This document shows positions 50,715 to 61,979 of a stretch of 64,000 bases of DNA, in pieces. The notes under the pieces are model-generated. The model did not search any database. It was not told where the DNA came from and saw only the letters and a list, made by a program, of their open reading frames with translations. This DNA is from Salvator merianae (Eukaryota > Chordata > Lepidosauria > Squamata > Teiidae), in contig QVOM02000073.1 of the NCBI GenBank assembly GCA_003586115.2, positions 40,215,192-40,279,191 on the forward strand, written 5' to 3'. Made by a program: the position numbers and the translations under genes. The stretch's first letter is position 1, and each line of letters begins with the position of its first letter.

Positions 50715-51757
50715 GATAGGGCATTTCCGCACTTTCAACAATAGAACAGACGAATTAGTCTGTTCTAGCATGGTAATTTACCCAGTGGCGTAGCTAGCAC
50801 TTTTAGCTCCCGGGGTGAAGCGGCGGCAGGCGGGGCGAGTGCGCCGGTGTGTGGGCGGGCAGGGCCACCCGGCGGCGGCCTCGGGGTCGTCACGTCGGCC
50901 CACCCGGCGGTGGCCTCATGGTCGTGGGCCCGCCCAGCGGCAGCCTCGCAGTCATCACCCCGCCCGCCGGCATGCGTGTGGGCGGGGCCAGCAAGTGTGC
51001 ATGCGTGCGTGCGGGGCCAGCGAGCGCGCCGGCACGGGGCGGGGCGATGCTAGCGCGTGGGGTGGGGCGATGACACCAGTGTGCGGGGTGGCGCCAGTGC
51101 GCCGGCACGAGGGGCAATGCCAGCGCACGGAGCGGGGCAACGCCAACACGCAGGGCAGGGCGATGCCAGCGTGCCGGCACGAGAGGCGACCAGCGCGCCT
51201 CCAATGGACGAACGGGCGGGCGGGGCGATGAGCGAGGGCACCGGTGGGTGGGGGCCTGGCTCCGTGGGCCGCCCCCGACAATGCACCGCCCGGTGCAGGC
51301 CAGCCCCCCAGCCCCTCTTGCTACACCTCTGAATTTACCACACAGTATGGACACTGTCCACACTGCATGGCCAGAAACAGCACTGGAAGCCAGCTAGTGG
51401 CATTTGTGGTGCAAATGCTGGTAGCCATGCTCATTCAGGCATCTCATTGGTATGATAGGTCCTGATTACTCGATCACATAGGCCCTATCTGCAGATCATG
51501 CAGGTGCTATCCAGCAATCGCACAGGCATGAATGGGCAATCACACCAGCCTGGATGCTGCACAACCAGCAAGGTGGAAATGCACCTCATGAGGAAGTGAC
51601 TATCACCTCCTGGTAAGATTGTGCTTCACAGGAAGTAGGAATCAGGAGCAGATGTAGCCCACTCCTGGTTGCTTGACCTCTGTAAGGTGCGGTTGCACTT
51701 GACTAACAAGCATGCTTGATGCTTGTTAGTAGCAAGTACGAAAAGGCACAAAATGAC
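50715..51757. mobile_element. Family B TIR element split by hAT-like insert
   Basis: Left end GGGCATTTCCGCACTTTC (50718 on), right end AGCAAGTACGAAAAGGC. With the 549-bp insert and one 8-bp duplication removed, it is about 490 bp and is the best full-length copy of family B in the window. Internal blocks are GACACTGTCCACACTGCATGG, GTGGTGCAAATGCTGGTAGCCATG, AATCACACCAGCC...GCTGCACAACCAG, GAAGTGACTATCACCTCC and GTAGCCCACTCC. Confidence 0.8.
50783..51331. mobile_element. GC-rich hAT-like insertion, 549 bp, 8-bp TSD
   Basis: Ends CAGTGGCGTAGCTAGCA and TCTTGCTACACCTCTG form a short TIR (CAGTGGCGTAGC against CAGAGGTGTAGC). A perfect 8-bp duplication AATTTACC flanks it (50775-50782 and 51332-51339). 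The interior is extremely GC- and CpG-rich and built from degenerate tandem units of GGGGCGATGCCAGCGYGCCGGCACG type. No transposase. The long overlapping ORFs on both strands (138, 157, 108 codons) are products of the GC bias. It is a different family from the TAGGG MITEs. Confidence 0.93.
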
Positions 51758-52018
51758 TAGTCATTTTACTGCTCTGTCTCTGACTCTGAAGGTGGACTGA
51801 AGCTGGATACTACTTAATACTACTTAAGTGCTATAAAAGCAATAGCTGTTCTGAATACTTCAGCTTTTCTAAAAGAAGCATATATCCATAGTACAGTGCT
51901 TTACCAATTATGTCTTGATCAGCTGTGGTCTTTTGACTAATATTTATCAGTCCCTTCATTGGAGAGTATACTGTATAATCTGCAAAACATGAAACTGTAG
52001 TTCTCTTCTGTTCTGCAT

Positions 52019-54296
52019 GTATTTTCACCAGGTGTGTAGAAATGGCTCATTTCCAAGGCCATTTCCAAGAATCCAGTGAAATGTTGCTGGGTTCTGCATG
52101 CTCCTTAGGCCAGTCCAACCATCCACATGGTGGACAGCTGGACCAGCCTACAGTCAGGAACATTTGGGAGACCACTCGAGAGTGGTCTCTGACATAATTT
52201 TTCTGCCAGGGACCACTCCATTGTTAAGGTGCATGTGGCTAGAGCGTTCCCTGGCAGGCACAGCTTCCCAGGGAACACTCTAGCATGTGAATGTGGCATT
52301 CCCTGATGGTCTCTAATGACCACGGACAATGGAAAGGAATACAGTACAGTTGTCTCTTCAATACAGTTGTCCCTTCTCGGACATGGTTTTGTCTAACATG
52401 GTTTTCCTTTTACACAGCTGATAAAATGTGACTTTCCTTATGTAACCCAGTATTTTCTTTACAGCATAGTTTTACATTTATTTATTTATTTTATTTACAG
52501 TTTTGCTTTTCTGCAGTTGTAAATTGCGACTTCACTTCCGTGCAGTATCAGAAACTTTCAGTAATGTGATTTGACCTCTGATGTGCGATTGAGGTACACT
52601 GGTAGAGTGAGTCCTTTGCAGTGCCATTGATTTATTGATAGTTTAAGCATTCCCCTCTGTGGTGCCTTTGATTTATATTGGGTGGCTAGGCTTCTCTTGT
52701 TTGCCTAACCCCAGAACGGGTGCTTTGGAGAGTACTTGCAAGTCCCCCAGTGCCTTTTCAGAGAGCTGTATGGCAATGGGTACCTCCAATGTTTGGACGC
52801 CATGCCCCTGGAGTTTCTTCAGGGTGTGTGCCCCTATAGGTGTAGATGAACCCTCATATATAGTAGGTATAAGCAAGAGGAGTGAAGAGTATGTAAGCTG
52901 TGGTTTGACAGTGACTCTTGCTGATTGTGCATGTCACACTAAACCATTGGAAAATGGAAATAATAGAAGCCAAAAAGATTCAAAAGATGACTAAGAATAT
53001 TAATTTAAATAAGGTGAACAAATAACACTAATTCTGAATCTTTCAAAAGGAGAACTAGTGTTTTGATCTTCTTGTAACTCTCTTACAAACAAGTTGTTTT
53101 TGTCATCTGTTGGAGCAATTAAAAAAGAATTTTATGGGGAACAAATGAAGGATAAAATCAAGCTGAATGTTTTCCTGTGCTTGTTTTTGTCCTTTGTCAG
53201 GACAATTAGAAACAATTTTATTGGGAACAATCACAGAATAAAATCAAGCAGAATGTTCCCTCCTGTCCCATGCAAGGATTGTAGAAATATGTAAGAGCTA
53301 TTCTAGGGCACAAAAAGCTAAAATAAATACCCATGCCATGTCTTTCGCATATTTGTCCATGTTGCTATATTTTATTCTCATGAAGCTAGGAAACCAAGGT
53401 TCAAATTCCTATTCATCCATAAAGCTCACTGAATTCATTCACTGTGTTTCAGCTTAAGCAAATTCAATGTAAAAATAAAATAAGGTGAAGGATCTTCCAC
53501 CTCTTTGAAGGAAAAGCAGGACATAATATTAAAACAGGCTGCTACACTTAAGTGGGCCATTTCTTGTGTTCTTACAACTGCCTGGACCGTTAAGTCTCAA
53601 TAGCTTTCAGACCTCCGAAAATTAAAATTTATTTATGTTGTATTGTGTTCTTTTAGGTCAATGTCACATTTACTGTAATGCTGCCACATCTCGAGTCATT
53701 ACTGAATTGCAGTGTCATTACACTGAAATGAAGTAGAACTTTGAACTTGTAAAAGTAATGGAGGATATTTTTTCTTATGAAAAGTAACAGAAATGTTTGT
53801 TGTAATCATTGTGTGCTAAACAAACTAAGGCACTATGCCAACATCTTCAAAAGGTGTGTCCAAAAGTGAACACAGGATGTGGCACAGATTCTGGCCCATG
53901 TGTAAAAGGAAAACCATGTTATACAAAACCATGTTCGAGAAGGGACAACTGTATTGAAGAGACAACTGTACTGTATTTCTTTCCATTGTCCGTGGTCATT
54001 AGAGACCATCAGGGAATGCCACATTCACATGCTAGAGTGTTCCCTGGGAAGCTGTGCCTGCCAGGGAACACTCTAGCCACATGCTCCTTAATGATGGAGT
54101 GGTCCCTGGAAGAAAAATTATGTCAGAGACCACTCTCGAGTGGTCTCCCAAATGTTCCTGACTGTAGGCTGGTCCAGCTATCCACCATGTGGATGGTTGG
54201 ACTGGCCTAAGGAGCATGCAGAACCCAGCAACATTTCACTGGATTCTTGGAAATGGCCTTGGAAATGAGTCATTTCTGCACACCTGGTGAAAATAC
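52019..54296. mobile_element. Large palindromic element with central TA-flanked insert
   Basis: Two arms of exactly 343 bp each (52019-52361 and 53954-54296) are inverted copies differing by eye at about nine positions. Between them, flanked by TA on each side, is a 1588-bp segment with its own TIR. Outer ends are GTATTTTCACCAGGTGTG and the complement. Each arm has smaller palindromes (GACCACTCGAGAGTGGTC; AGTGTTCCCTGG opposed by CCAGGGAACACT). No transposase is visible. Confidence 0.85.
52364..53951. mobile_element. Inner TIR element, pogo/Tigger-like ends
   Basis: TIRs of about 56 bp start CAGTTGTCCCTTCTCGGACA and end with the complement (two mismatches by eye), with TA dinucleotides directly outside (52362-52363 and 53952-53953). 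TA targets and CAGTTGTCCC-type ends are those of the pogo/Tigger branch of Tc1/mariner; this assignment is by resemblance only. Interior AT-rich. ORFs (for example 52659-52994) show no DDE or HTH motif, so it appears non-autonomous. Confidence 0.65.
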
Positions 54297-54714
54297 CTGT
54301 GGCTGGTTATTTTTCTTCCAGGCTCTCAAAGTGGGGCAAGAGATGGGCCACAGTGGGGCAAGTGACCTCTGGTGCACGCTGCTGGCAGCTGCTCCAGACT
54401 TGGCCCAGATTGAGTGACCTGGGCTAACACCAGTCGCCCCATGCTCCTTGGCAAATCAAGTGCCAAGGAGCATGGGGCGGAAGCAATCCATGAATCTGGG
54501 TTGAGCTTGGCTTCACATCCCTTCTGTCTCTTCACCCTAAATACAAGGAGGAACTCAGAAAATTTTGCTTCTCTTGGTGATTAATTATTGGTTGCTTGAT
54601 CATGCAAACTAACAAACTTTAGGTTATCTTAACTGTGGTTTGTTCAAAACAAATTCAACATCAGCTCATGAATTATGATGCTGGCTTAGTTCAAAAACAA
54701 TAGTTAAAATCAAT

Positions 54715-54850
54715 CATCATCATCATTACTTTTATTTATATGCTGCTTCTAAGCCTGAAAAACCTCTCAGAGAGGCTTATAACACATAATGTACCTGCCC
54801 TCAGACTTACAATCTAAAAAGACACAAGCCAAAAGGAAAAGTGGAATGGA
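54715..54850 (-). mobile_element. Antisense LINE-type 3' end (likely)
   Basis: TTTTATTTATATGCTGCTTC...TACCTGCCCTCAGACTTACAATCTAAAAAGACAC looks like a reversed LINE 3' UTR, with an ATCATC microsatellite at about 54713-54725 as its tail. No coding part. Confidence 0.45.
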
Positions 54851-55479
54851 ACTGTAGTACTCTTACAGGGTAAATGGAAAGGCCGCTGAAATGCCATCTT
54901 ATCCCCCTCCTGCGGCCAGGTGGTAGAACAGCTGCCTGGATGGCAGTTGAGGAGAGTTGCCAAGATGCTATATTGTACCCTAACCAAATGAAAGCATAGA
55001 GGTATTTTTGCATGCAGTATAAAAACATGATAATGTCGCACATTTTATTGATTTTTAGACATCTCCAGGGAAATATCCCTGCAGAAAGCAGGACAATGCC
55101 ATGTATGGTTTGGCTGCAGGGACTAAAAACAAATGGGATACAAAACAAATCCACAGTGACCAAACTGTGGTTTTACACCTGTACTGGTGAGGGTTAATTA
55201 GGAATAGAAATGAAAGCTTTCAAATTCTTCCCAATTACTTTCCAAAGGAAGAAGGAACAAAGCTGTGTATGATCATTCCTATTATATCAGATTTTATCAC
55301 TGGAGTGGCTTTTAGGCTATGTTTGGAATTAATAGCAAATTAATCTTTAAGTGCAAAAAAGATGCACACCCTTTGCTGTATTTCACCTATGCCCACTTTG
55401 TTATGTGCTTCCTGAAGAACTGGCCATGGGTCATGGGCCAATATAGCCCTTGATCCAAGATAGGTTAGTCACTTTTAGG

Positions 55480-55905
55480 ATGTTTCCACACTTACCTTTA
55501 AGCCAGTCTATGAAGGGGTTCAGCAGCCTCCCTTCCACATGATAGAGCAGTTTAAAGGAGACCACAACCATTGCTAGTATGCTCTACCCACCTAGGCCTG
55601 GATATCAGTAGATCTTTGTTAAAAGGCCTACTGGTGAACTAAGGGCTGCTGGAATGGAACAGGTAGGCATGTGGAAGGGTACACGCCTCCATATTCCAGT
55701 TTAGTGGGAGACCCATTTCAGTGATGCCACCAAAATGCCCCCCCCCCCGAGTTTTCATTCCTAGCCATCAGAGTTTTTGTAAGCTGGCTCTAAAGCTCAC
55801 CTGATCAGCCATTGCAGTGCAGACAGCCAGAGCAATCCATCCCAGCTTAGGGTTGAATTGCTTGATCCAGAAGAGCTGATCAGGATCAGGTAAGTGCCAC
55901 AAGGC
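55480..55905. mobile_element. Family A TIR element
   Basis: Left GGATGTTTCCACACTTACC, right GATCAGGTAAGTGCCACAAG. The interior includes TTTTCATTCCTAGCCATCAGAG, GCTGGCTCTAAAGCTCACCTGA and ATTGCTAGTATGCTCTACCC. Closest in the window to the copy at 38.09 kb. A run of nine or more C is at about 55739. Confidence 0.65.
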
Positions 55906-56116
55906 TCATAGATGTGCATGCAGTGGGCATAAATGCTTTTCATGTTTATCTGAGAAAGAAGTACTTGAATATTTTTGATTCTGTATGTGTAAAGAAAACC
56001 AAATACTACAAACAAGAAGATGCCTAAGGACAAATTGGAGGGCAAAGTGTATAGCTTATCATTCAAATAGATGTATCTGTATATAAACCCACTGGTTACC
56101 AACTTCATGTTAGATA

Positions 56117-56342
56117 TAGGCTGCATCCACACACATGTAAAAGTGGCTTGAAAATTGCTCAGAGGTAGTAGCATCAGGATACTAGTGTTCCCAACTGACT
56201 TCTAATTCACTGTAAAGACTTTAAGTGCATCTTCTGGCCTTTAATATGGATTAGAGGCACTAATATGTCAATGCTACCACCTCTAAGACACTTTCAACAC
56301 ACTTTTTTTTTTTTTTTTTTTTACTGTGTGCAGATGCAGTCA
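56117..56342. mobile_element. MITE, second copy of the 20.44 kb family
   Basis: GGCTGCATCCACACACATG opposes CTGTGTGCAGATGCAGTC. TTCTGGCCTTTAATATGGATTAGAGGC and a T run (56303-56322) before the right TIR match the first copy's order. ATATA flanks both sides loosely. Confidence 0.75.
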
Positions 56343-57197
56343 TATAATAAACCATCCAATAAACCACCCAATAAAGTAATTGGCATTCAGCACCCAACAA
56401 ATCATGACAGTTGTCGGTATGGAGCCTGGAAGTTCCCAGTATGGTTTAAATAATATAAACTCATTTTTTGTTGTTCTTTTCCCAGGCTATCTAAAAGTAA
56501 GCTGGTGATATTGGTGATGTTTGTTATGACAGAAAACCAAACACAATGGCTTTCTAACCTCACTTTCTGGGGTTTTTTTCATTGTTCATCTGTGGTATAA
56601 CCATTTTGCCTTTGAATATGGCTTGCAGTCTACTTTCATGTCAGATTTATCACATAAGTTCTGGCAAGACTTTTTTTTAACTGTTATAACTTGTATTATA
56701 TGTTGCAGGATGAAGTGCTAGCCTGTATCCACATTAGACCTTGCTTGTGGTAAAAGTGTTACATTGGTTTTAAATTGGCTAAGGTTTCATCATCATAGGG
56801 GTAGGATGCAGTCCAGTGATGGGTAAATCTGTTTGAAGTGTGCATGAACCACTCCTGCAGCAAGAGGTGTGTAAAGAACGGCAAACAGATCCGCTGTTCC
56901 TTCCACCAGCCCCAAGCATGCTTCTTCTCCTTCCAGGTATAGGGACAGAAGGAACAGAAAGCACCTTACAGGCAATGATTCTTCATGCTGGATCAAAAAT
57001 GGACAACTTCTTGGACCACCTTCTATCCAACACAAAAGTACACCCCTTTTTATGTCAAGCACATGTTTTTCATGCACATGTTTTGCTTCTCATCCTTTTC
57101 ACAAACTCCCCAAACAGCCATACTGGTATCTTGAAATGTTTCTTATGTTTTCTACTTGTGCTTCCAGTATCCCATTTTTCAAGGTCTCCCATTCTTT

Positions 57198-57480
57198 CTA
57201 GATGAGTTTATGCTTGAGTATTTCAAAGCATAGAATACTAGTCACTTTTTCTCTGAATCCATTGAAATCTGTTTTCCTTAAGTACAAGGTGCAAGTCTGA
57301 TTTCTCTCAATTTTGACTTCCTTAGCTTTACTGAACTTCAAAATGGCATGGCCACTCTTCCCTAAAGCACCTGTCACTTTTAATCCATCAACCAGTTCTT
57401 CTCTGTTGGTCAGTATTAGGTCTAGCTGACATCTTTGTCCTTTCTTTTGCCTCATGAGAGAAGAAGTTATCAGCAAGAGC
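57198..57480 (-). mobile_element. CR1 ORF2 endonuclease C-terminal fragment
   Basis: The minus strand encodes CQLDLILTNREELV, then VTGALGKSGHAILKF and TLYLRKTDFNGFREKV. These are the last blocks of the CR1 apurinic-type endonuclease (conserved LDLxLTN, SDH altered here to SGH) plus the linker that follows. The SDH catalytic His-Asp context is damaged (Asp to Gly), so the domain is dead. RT downstream is absent. Sequence beyond 57480 on the element's 5' side is not recognisable. Confidence 0.88.
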
Positions 57481-57489
57481 TGTCAACAA

Positions 57490-59550
57490 TCTGGTGGACC
57501 TCCTTCCCCTAAGTTAGATTTTCAGCTAGACAGCATTATTACCATAGCTTGCTATTCTGAAAACTCAGTTTTAGAAATATATTGTCCACGTTCCCCACTT
57601 AGCCTGGTGTCCTAAATTCCCCAAGAGTTCTCTTTATCATTCTAATCCATTTGATTTTAACAAACTTCTAACTTCAAAATCATTCTTTTTTATGCAGGTG
57701 GTTTCCTTGATCTATTTGTCTTGAACAAGCTGAATTATTTCAGTCTTATATTTCAATCACGTGTCTCATCCAATTAGGTTTCCAGGGTACCTATCAGCTC
57801 ATTGTTATTTCTCATGCTAGGATTTCTAGTTCATCAGGTCTACTTTCCATACTCTCGGCATCACTCACTCTTTATTTCCTCCCTTCTTCTTCCATATATT
57901 GTAGGTTCCTGAATACTCTTTTCTGTATTCTACATTCTGGCTTCTGATACTTGGCTTTCTATTTGAAGCTTAGCCTTCAGCAGATTCCACACAGCACCTT
58001 TATGGTGCCTTGGATGTACAATGAAGACATAATATCTGCATGACATCTCATCATGCATTCAGTAAGTAGGAATGTGATGTTTGCACAGATGGCATTCTCT
58101 TCCCCTGCCATGCTGCAGTAATCACTGTTATTGCAGATCTGAGAGCTCTTCAAACAAATTTTACCTCATAAAGGCATCCCATAGGGCCATTCCCTATGTT
58201 CAACCCACTCACACCATCAGATTTGAAGCTGGAAATGCCCCCACTTCAGTTCTGACAGTAGGTTAGCCCTCGCCCTGCATGTCTTCAGCTTGGTCACTGT
58301 GCTGCTGTCTTTGAAGTTCTGTGATACCAGGCCATACCTGCTTGCATATTTTACTGCCCCTGCTTTTCCTCTATTATAGAGACAAACATGTAACAATTGG
58401 AAAGTAATTGAGCTCGTTGTTCTCTCAAGGTCATTATGAGTCTGAGAGAAAATGGAGATTGAACAATGTTTGATGTATTAGCCACCCATGACTACATGGG
58501 TGAGAAACTGTTGAGGGATAGATGTGCTTACTGTTTTGAATCTAAGTCTGTGAATGATGGTCTTGGCACTGTCGAAATCACAGCAAGGGAAGACCCAGGC
58601 ATGAATTCGAGAAACCAGGTATAATTCCCTCCCCCCACTGTGATTTTGACATGAGAGGGGCGAGGCTGCCTATCTTTCCATCCCCTGACTCAAAAACCTT
58701 GATTCGAAGGAGAGAGAGCCTCCACCCTTCTGGGTCAAAATCTGATGCTGGGGATGGGGGGAGAACAGGAAGCCTCCCTGTCAAAATCATGCCTGGTCAG
58801 ACTCTTGCTGCAATATTGACAGGAGGCAGCATTCAGCAACTGCCACATTTGCTCCCTATTAATCAGAAGGGGAGAAGTACTAACCTTTCAGTGTTTTTCC
58901 TCTTTCTGTGAAGAAACTGCACTTGTTTCGCTTTCCTTTCTGGTTTTGTTTAAAACTCCCACCACCCCAGTTTGTGTAAGGCTATAGTTAATTCCTTTTT
59001 AGGAGACCTTTGTGTTGATAACTTAGGCTTTAAATAACTGTCTTTGTAACCCGTTGTTAATTTCCAAGATACTAATTCCTCCTCTGTACTTCGGCCTTCA
59101 CCAGGAAAATTTTCTCCGACTTAGTCAAACTATGTCTCATTATAAGAAGTCTGTACAAGGGATGCTCAGAGGTTGTTCTGCCAGCTGTTGAAGGGTGATA
59201 ACCAAGAGCACCTAAGGCAGGAAAAAGAGATTTGATGGTCTTGCTGGCTGGTATGTACAAAGCACCTGTGGATGTGAATGACAATTTACCACTTAGCTCT
59301 AAAGTGTTTCAAGTATGTCGCATCAAGTTTCAGAGTGATACAGAAATCCTTACCTCCACATCACTTCAAACCCTAATTTACTACACTTCGAACACTTCAA
59401 ACAGCAAATGTCTGAATAGTGTCAGGTGTTAGTCCTCTATTTGAAGGCTTTCTGGTCCAAGTTGGATTTAAATATTTAAAAATCCTAAGGAGGAAATATG
59501 TGAACCTGCCCTGACCAATTAAGCATATGGGAACACTATCTTCCAGACTA
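57490..59550. other. Unannotated gene-free stretch
   Basis: 57.7-57.97 kb (ACGTGTCTCATCCAATTAGGTTTCC...) resembles an old dispersed repeat that I cannot name. The rest, including 58.58-58.9 kb with opposed ORFs, shows no domain. Confidence 0.4.
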
Positions 59551-59572
59551 CAGTGACATAATTCTTTTCTCT

Positions 59573-59765
59573 CTTTTTTAAAAAAATTTATCTTATTACA
59601 AACAATATACAATAATAAATAAAAATTGACCAATTGAAAGTAAAATAAAACACCCTCCACCTCTCTCCCCTCTTCTACTAAATGGCTAGATCAGACCTGT
59701 GGCTCTTCAACTGCTCTTTACATTCCATTTCTGTCCAAATGGGAGAATGTGTTGATTCCTTTAGT
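59573..59765 (-). mobile_element. 193-bp target-primed retro-insertion, 19-bp TSD
   Basis: TGACATAATTCTTTTCTCT occurs exactly at 59554-59572 and again at 59766-59784. The segment between starts with T7 on the plus strand (an A tail on the minus strand) and runs TTTATCTTATTACAAACAATATAC, like a reversed LINE 3' UTR. A 19-bp duplication with a T-rich junction is the signature of L1-type integration. Probably a 5'-truncated L1 3' end. Confidence 0.85.
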
Positions 59766-59809
59766 TGACATAATTCTTTTCTCTATCGCACAACACTAGA
59801 ACCAGAGTG

Positions 59810-60515
59810 CACTCTATGAAGCTGATGAGCAGGAAGTATTTTTTGACCCAGTGGACTATCGGTTCATGGAATTTATGACCAGAAGAGATAGTGACAGCAG
59901 CTAGCCTGGATTAGAGATGTGTCAGACTAGTCTGGTTGGTTCGCAGCTCACAGCGAACCATTTAGTTCACAAATGAACCAAATATTCAACAATTCAAATA
60001 TCCAAAAATGCACTCAAACTGAACCAGTCCCTCACTTGCAAACATGAACTATTTGATCAAACAGTTCATGATTGCTATGTTTTTGCCCTTGAAAAGCACT
60101 TTTTTCAATGGAAAAAAATGGTATTTCTTATTTTTGTTCAATTGAAATGTTAATTCAATTAACCAGTTCACTGTCAAACTGAACAAATGAGTGGTTTGAT
60201 GACAAACCAAGCATGCAATTTTGGTTCATGCACATCTCTAGCTGGGATAGCTTTAAGAAAGCATTAGATAAATTTATTGAGGACAGGTATATCAGTGGCT
60301 AGTAGAACTGATGCCTAAGTACTACATTCAGGTTGGAGAGACAGCATGACTATGAAGACCATTTGCAGGGAGTCAACAGCAGGTGAAGGTTTTGCCTTCA
60401 TCTTCCACTTGAGAATGCCCAGAAGCAATTGGTGGGACACTATGTGATACAGGATGCTGGATTAGATGGGCTGTGGCCTGATCCAGCAAGGTTCTTCTTA
60501 TGATCTTATAAGGCT
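59810..60515 (+). mobile_element. CR1-like 3' UTR, split by MITE 3
   Basis: CTAGCCTGGATAGCTTTAAGAAAGCATTAGA (rejoined across the MITE in concept), GAGGACAGGTATATCAGTGGCTA, CAACAGCAGGTGAAGGTTTTGCC and GGATGCTGGATTAGATGGGC...CTGATCCAGCAAGGTTCTTCTTATG. This is the reptile CR1-related 3' UTR that ends in short TTCTTATG-type repeats (about 60493-60510). No coding part. Confidence 0.8.
59912..60240. mobile_element. hAT-like MITE 3, 329 bp
   Basis: Ends TAGAGATGTGTCAGACTAG and GGTTCATGCACATCTCTA, the TAGGGATGTGC terminal type. Flanks GCCTGGAT (59904-59911) and GCTGGGAT (60241-60248) match at six of eight bases, a decayed 8-bp duplication. The interior has many GAACCAGTT/AACTGGTTC-like words in both directions. 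It interrupts the CR1-like 3' UTR. Confidence 0.85.
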
Positions 60516-60519
60516 CTTC

Positions 60520-61575
60520 TGTGGTATGCTGTAATGCCTACATTTTAGATGTTTCTACTTCAAAGTCATTTTCTTACAGAAAACATAAAGCCCACATAAT
60601 CCATTCTGAAAGTGTTCCCATTGTTATTTCATAAAAGAGATTGCTAGGTTGTTGCTCTCATTCTGTAGAACTTTTCTAAGAGTTATGCTGTCTTGAGGAG
60701 GACATAACTGATGATAAATATGCTAAGAAGGCACCCTAGTGGGAACTATTTTCAAGGAGACTTTTAAAATAAATCTGTTGGGTTTAAAAGTTTTTTCATA
60801 ACACTAATGATTAGCTGTCTCCTCATTAGTTTAAGTGTCTGCTTTGGGGAGGAGGTACAATTTATTTAATGACACATGCATATTTATGAGGCAAATTACA
60901 ATGAATATTTCACAAGGGGTTGTCACATAATATAGTTATTGGTTTGAAACAACATTGCTAGTTTTCAACCTTTTTCAAATAGCTTGTACTGTATGTTTCC
61001 ACATGGATTACATTTTTCCTTGGTTAAAATTATCTGTTTGTGGACTATAGACTGATCAATAGATTAAAAAATATACTGGTGGGGGGTTACAATATTGTTT
61101 AGCAGCAAGGCAGAGACATAGAAGTCTCCTTCAACTTGTGCTTTAAGAATCTAGTACTGGGATGCCCTCAGAAGAACTTTATGGTAAAAAGAATTAATTT
61201 TAAATGTTATGGCCCCCAGGTATGCAACAACCAGACTCTGTAGCCCCCATGTATGAAAACTGGGCAACTGTAATGGTTGCACTCGATCAATATGTCAATC
61301 AATACTGATATTTAAACTTTGCATTTACACATAACCAAAAAAGCATTGCTAAAGTGCTTCAGAGACTGTTGCATGTGACCCTTATGTACTCATTCCCTCT
61401 CTAATCCACGGTGTATTGAAAAAATATTTGCCCCCCTTCCTGATTTCTTACATTTTTGCATATTTGTCACACTTGTTTCAGACCTTCAAACAAAATTTAA
61501 TAGAAAACAAAAACACCTTGAGTAAAAACAACATATAGCATTGACCATTCCACTGCAAGAATAGTTTCCTAAGAG
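60520..61575. other. Unannotated gene-free stretch
   Basis: About 1 kb of AT-rich sequence without recognisable elements or genes. Confidence 0.5.
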
Positions 61576-61588
61576 CTAATACGCAGGG

Positions 61589-61943
61589 CCTTTTCACATT
61601 TTCCATCTTGGAACATTCCAAGATGGAACAGTTCTTGCAATGCAGTGGCCATCCACACTGCAAGGACTGGAACTTCCCAGAAACAGTCATCCAGCATTTG
61701 CAGTGCAAATGCCACCCACCCACTATGGCAGCAGCCAGGGAAATGTCTGGCCGCTGCCATGGTGACAGAGGACATGCAGTGTGACTGTGCAGCCATAGCT
61801 GCACTGTGCAGCGTTCATGCCCAGTCCAGCTGTGGTGCACAATTTTGTAGCCCGCTCCCAATCGCTAGGGCCTCCACGCAGTGAGGACGCATTTCACTAG
61901 TGAGTGTGCAGAAGCTCAGTAGAGAAAAGTGTGAACAGGCCCT
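61589..61943. mobile_element. Family B TIR element
   Basis: CAGGGCCTTTTCACATTTTC on the left and GAAAAGTGTGAACAGGCCCT on the right: the clearest family B TIR. Interior GCAGTGGCCATCCACACTGCAAGG, CATTTGCAGTGCAAATG (small palindrome), GCCATGGTGACAG, TGCACTGTGCAGCGTTCATG, and GTAGCCCGCTCCCAATCGCTAGGGCCTCC. No convincing TSD. Confidence 0.8.
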
Positions 61944-61979
61944 CAGACTACATCAAATATGTAACTAATTAAGTACAGT

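Noticed and set aside
50815..51363. Overlapping ORFs of 74-157 codons on both strands
   Set aside because: Produced by extreme GC bias inside the 549-bp hAT-like insertion; no domain, and open in several frames at once.
52659..52994. 111-codon ORF inside the TA-flanked element as a possible transposase
   Set aside because: No helix-turn-helix, DDE/DDD spacing or similarity I can recognise; too short.
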